Below are positions 60,097 to 64,000 of a DNA stretch of 64,000 nt, piece after piece (the first letter of the stretch is position 1; the number at the start of each line of letters is the position of its first letter). The DNA lies in assembly GCA_009741485.1 (NCBI GenBank), contig CM019219.1, positions 3,979,060 through 4,043,059 of the forward strand, given 5' to 3'. The notes beneath the pieces were generated by a model. It was not told where the DNA came from, ran no database searches, and saw only the letters and a list, made by a program, of their open reading frames with translations. The stretch is from Malurus cyaneus samueli (Eukaryota; Chordata; Aves; Passeriformes; Maluridae). The translations under genes and the position numbers were made by a program.

Positions 60097-63000
60097 CAGG
60101 TAAAGGTTAGTTTCTGTACATTTGTAGTATTTTTTGCTTGCTGACGAGTTTTCTATTTTATCTTCAACAATTCCAAATGGTTTTACTGCTGGTCTTTGGA
60201 TGACTTGGAAAGGGAAAGTTAGAAATTTAATATTTAATATCTGGATGAGACTTATTCAGATGACTCTCTTCTCTGTCTGTATTTATATTTTAAGAGTTTC
60301 TTAACATCTACCATAAGAATAGGTCTTTGTTCACTGCCTACTGCACACATCCAACTGCAGGAAGACTTTAAAAACCTCAGAATTTTAGAATTCAACCAAG
60401 TTGGCAAAATTATTTCTGCCTGTTGCTGAGCCCTGGTGTTTGAACACAGAGACCTGTGCTGAGCCATGAGATTTTTTGTGTCCTGTGGACAAAAGGGTGA
60501 TCAGAATCCTTGGGGGCTGATAGTGAGGGGGAAAGCAGGAAACAACAATTCATGAGGAGCCTCAAACCTGAGTCTGCCCAGGCTTTCCACATTTGGAAAG
60601 GACTTTGAAAACCTTCCCAGAGCAGCCCCTGGTCATGAGGGTTTACAGCATTTCCTGGGAGAATTGGCTTCTAAATTTGTGTTTTTTTTCTGAGTATCTC
60701 AGAAAGTACAGCAAAGATTTACTTCTTAATGAGCTAAACCCAGTTTTGGATTTATAGGCGTTCACTTTGACAGGTATCAACCTCCAGCATCCCAGAATTC
60801 TTGGGTTTAGGATATGAGAAATCCAAGAGAGATGTTAAGGGTTGGATAAACCTATCTGCCATCTTCTCATTTCTGAAGGCACTTCAGTAATGAAGTTTAT
60901 TGATAAATGGTATTAGTAATGAAGCTTTCTAAGGCAAAATCCACACAATTTCATTCTGTAAATAAGATATTAAACCAGAAACATTAGTGTCACTTTTTAT
61001 GGAAGCTTGCTTAAAAAAAAAGGAGAAAATTTAGATTTACTAAGGACGAGCAGAACTAAGTCCATGTAACCACTGAAGAAAAGGACTGCTCGTTTTCTGT
61101 TACACGATCTCTTTCCAAAGTTTGCCCAAATCCCCTGTGTACAGATGAACAGACATTCACTCTGGTGGAGGCTATTTCTGCTTGTATTTAAATGATTAAG
61201 ACCAACATTTTCAGTTTAGGGTGCCAGGAAAATGGTTTAGTGGATCCTGTGAGGGCTCAGCTCACCTCTGCAGGGCGTGGCATTTCCAGAGATTAAACAC
61301 TTGAGCTGAGCATGGGTTGTGAGCAACAGTGGTTGGGAAGTTCAAAAACTTGTGCATCAAATTTTGTTTCCAGTTTGCACCACTCTGGGGCTCTTGTTCT
61401 CTTTGCCATCTGCCTCTGCCCCTTGCAGGTCAGTGGAAATGTTTTTTCTGACCTTTGTGGGCACACTCGAGTTACCCACTACACCATCACCTAAAATACG
61501 GCTGAAAACTCTTGGCTTCGTCTAATGTTGTTTCAAAATAATTTCCAGCCCATTAATTATGGTCTGAAAGCTCTCCTTTAAAGGGCCACTTTGATGTGGA
61601 TGATTCACCCTGCTCAAGCCTTCCCCTCTGCCACTGCATTTCCTTAAGGCACGACCTCGGTGGCTTCGGTGCCAAGAGGGAACGGCGCTGTGATGGGATC
61701 TACCTTGAGCAAACACCCTCCAGAGCCACTTCCCTCAAGCCAAATGCTGAAGCCCACTTAAAAAAGCACTTTTAAGGGATGTTTTCCATTTGATCTAGCT
61801 CCACGCCGGTATTTAGTGACAGCTGAGTGTAACCCAAGCTTGGACAAAATGTTTAGGTGGAGCTGTGGGTCCTGTGCTGTAACTCCACATCCCTTTAGCC
61901 ATTTTGGTGTGTGTTAGTGACTGGGAAAGGTGAGAGGCCAGCACCTGCCTCTGCTCCTGCCTTCTTCCCAGCAGGAGGGAGAAGGAGCAGCTGAATCCTG
62001 CCAGGGGAATAGAGGGTGACAATAGCTGGCACAGCTTTGCTGCTGGAGATGGTCAGTGAGTGACCTGTGCTGGTTTTATGGGCACCTCTCCATCCCAGCT
62101 CAATGGGAAACAGCTTACCTTAAACTGTGGTTGGCTTTGCCTGCTCCAGCCCAGGGCAGAGCAGGATTTAGGAGCAGCCTCGAGCAGCTGTCAGGGCCCT
62201 GGGCTGTCAGAGATCTATTGGTGAGACCGGGATGTGGCAGCAGTGTTTGCCTTCTCCCAGCTGAGATGCACATCTGCCTGCATCCTAATTTGGGAAGGCT
62301 GCAGGGAGATGGGAGCCAGCCCTGGGTTCGTGCCAGGGCTCCTGCTTGGATCCCACACTCCGTGGATGGCCCTGGGATGGAAGCTGTGCTCCTGCCTGCA
62401 GGATCAGGCCCTGTGTCTCATCCTTGAGCAACCTTGACATTTTACCAGCCTGATAGTTTGGAAGCAGTCAGCTTCGCTTCTGCCTGCTGAGAGAGCAGGT
62501 TTCAAACACAACCCTTTGAAATTCAGCAAAGGGGTAATTCACAGCACAGTTCACAAGATTTTGGGGTAAAAAGATGCCACAGTAATGGTGTAGAAAGGGG
62601 GAGCATGGTCAAGGACACTTCATCAAATCATTCTGTTGCCTTTTTCCAGAGCTTGGACTCTGAGCTGACGTGTGCCTCGTATAAAATCCTCTGCTCTGTC
62701 ACAGGTGTTACAATCCTCCCTTCTCCATCTCAAGGACAGCAGTGGGAGGAAATCAAAACCTCGCAGAAATGCTTTTTTCCCGCTTTGCTGTCATTCCCAG
62801 CAGTCCCTGCCTTCCTTCTGCTGTGTGTGATTCCAAAATAACAGGCTGGTCCCTTCACAAGCATCGACCTGTTTTGTAACACGAGGAGGAGTCGGTGCTA
62901 TCAGTTATCTCCCACGTTATCTCTGCAGCAAGCTGTTCTCCAGGGCCAGCCAGCTTGAAAGGCTCACGTTGTTGTCCACAAAAGAAAATCACTCTTCATT

Positions 63001-64000
63001 CCGCTGTCTCCGTGCCAAGACGTGGCTTCCAATTGTTTTGACAGTTTGGGGAATTAAAAAAAATTAAAAAAGGAGCCAGAAAAACATTAAAAAGTAAACA
63101 GTCATACGTTTTCTGCTGGCTGGGGGCATTTGTAAAAGGAAGATGAAGTGTATCCAAAGCTTAGAACATGAAGACACTACTGAATATTCTGGTTTTATAA
63201 AGAGGCAGCATGTTAACCTGGCATTATTGGTTGGTGATGTAAATTCCATGACTGTTTCATAGCTGCTGTTTTTAACTGCTGTGCTGTTTGGGTGTTTGAA
63301 TCACCATCCATACACTAATTCTATGTTTAAGGGAAATAAAATAATTTCAAACCTTGATAATTATTAGCTCCATCTTTGACACAGAGCTGGCAGAGAGAAA
63401 AAAATATCTTTTGGAGATTTGCAGACTTTTAAAACTGAATCCAAGGCCCTGAAAAAAAGTTATCCTTAGCAATTTCTTCATTGATGAAGCACTCCAGAGG
63501 CAGATATGCAGGAATATACATGCACCTACAATAGGCAAATATATTACTTTTATTTGCAACATTGTCTAACTACAGTAACTTCTGGAGTTTCACATCAAAT
63601 GCAAGAAATGTGGAGAGTGAAATGCCAAAAAAGACAGAGTGTTTAAGACCAGATGAGCTCAGATTTTCATTTCTCTGGTTGCCAGGAAGACAGCTTGTTT
63701 TAGGATCAAAACTCTCCTGGCTGATCCTTAGTGCAGCTCCATTGGTTTTAATAATCGAGACAATCTTAAATACTGCTATAAAACCCCTGATATCATCTAC
63801 TGCATCTGCCAGAGCTGAAGTTGTTTGAATTTACTCCCAAATTCTCCACAACTTAAGGTTTTATCACATGTCTCCTCAAACCTTTACCTGGTAACACCAA
63901 CAGTGCAGAGTTCATGTAAATTTTATCTCAGCCTCATCTGCAGGCTGTTTGGGTATGCATTGCTGCATTTATTCTCATTGTGGGAATCTGAATCTGGGGA

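Larger units (their letters stand above)
58116..64000. other. No gene recognised; unique sequence with two long homopolymers
   Basis: The only repeats are the A29 run at 59441-59469 and the T35 run at 60062-60096. A GC-richer part at about 61.9-62.4 kb holds overlapping plus frames (up to 123 codons) and a minus frame, none with a known domain. The sequence runs to the window end with no feature cut by the edge that I can recognise. Confidence 0.5.

Noticed and set aside
60062..60105. T35-CAG-GTAAAG as a splice acceptor
   Set aside because: The acceptor AG is directly followed by a donor-like GT, leaving no exon, and no open frame of interest follows. A homopolymer explains it.
61645..61680. 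TTAAGGCACG followed by a GGCAC...GTGCC hairpin, recalling a microRNA seed
   Set aside because: Only the first bases resemble the miR-124 seed. The stem is about 5 bp and there is no precursor-length fold.

Overview
The window looks like vertebrate nuclear DNA, most probably from a bird. The clearest evidence is a set of six CR1 LINE fragments. They carry the CR1 3' end with its 'TTGGACTTGATGATC' and 'TTCCAACC' words and the terminal ATTCTGTGATTCT-type motif. Two further clues fit: a probable solo LTR of an endogenous retrovirus, and a base composition that is AT-leaning by eye with few CpGs outside a few spots. I see no Alu, L1 or other mammalian repeat. Repeats take up only a few percent, which suits a bird. 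I cannot name the species or the chromosome.

I found no protein-coding gene or exon I would defend, and no tRNA, rRNA, snRNA or known microRNA. Nearly all open frames are short and have no recognisable domain. Three merit a note: a minus-strand pair at 43128-43742 and 44627-45460, and a small frame with one hydrophobic stretch at 5377-5715. None looks convincingly coding. The window therefore reads as a gene desert or the inside of a very large intron.

Layout. 1-14.8 kb: unique AT-leaning sequence with microsatellites and a 13-base assembly gap at 1266-1278. 14.8-16 kb: a G-rich, quadruplex-prone stretch, a minus-strand CR1 and a 9-bp minisatellite. 17-21 kb: conserved-looking non-coding sequence, two copies of one roughly 200-bp element in opposite orientation (18.4 and 20.2 kb), and a CpG-island-like segment at 20569-20936. 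21-36 kb: mostly featureless, with a 13-bp perfect inverted repeat at 32540-32573 and a CR1 at 33.5 kb. 36.3-37.3 kb: the solo LTR, with an internal tandem duplication and a possible 6-bp target-site duplication, followed by a very dense CpG cluster. 39.6-41 kb: three CR1 fragments, two of them back to back. 41-46 kb: an enhancer-like stretch, a SOX-type palindrome and the two long minus frames. 46-64 kb: one more CR1, several short tandem repeats, and otherwise unique sequence.

No gene network can be described. If the window has a function, it is most likely regulatory. The candidates are the CpG-island-like segment, the CpG cluster beside the LTR, and the homeodomain/SOX-motif-rich stretches. 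I did not find a convincing new biological system; the strongest oddities are listed as findings.
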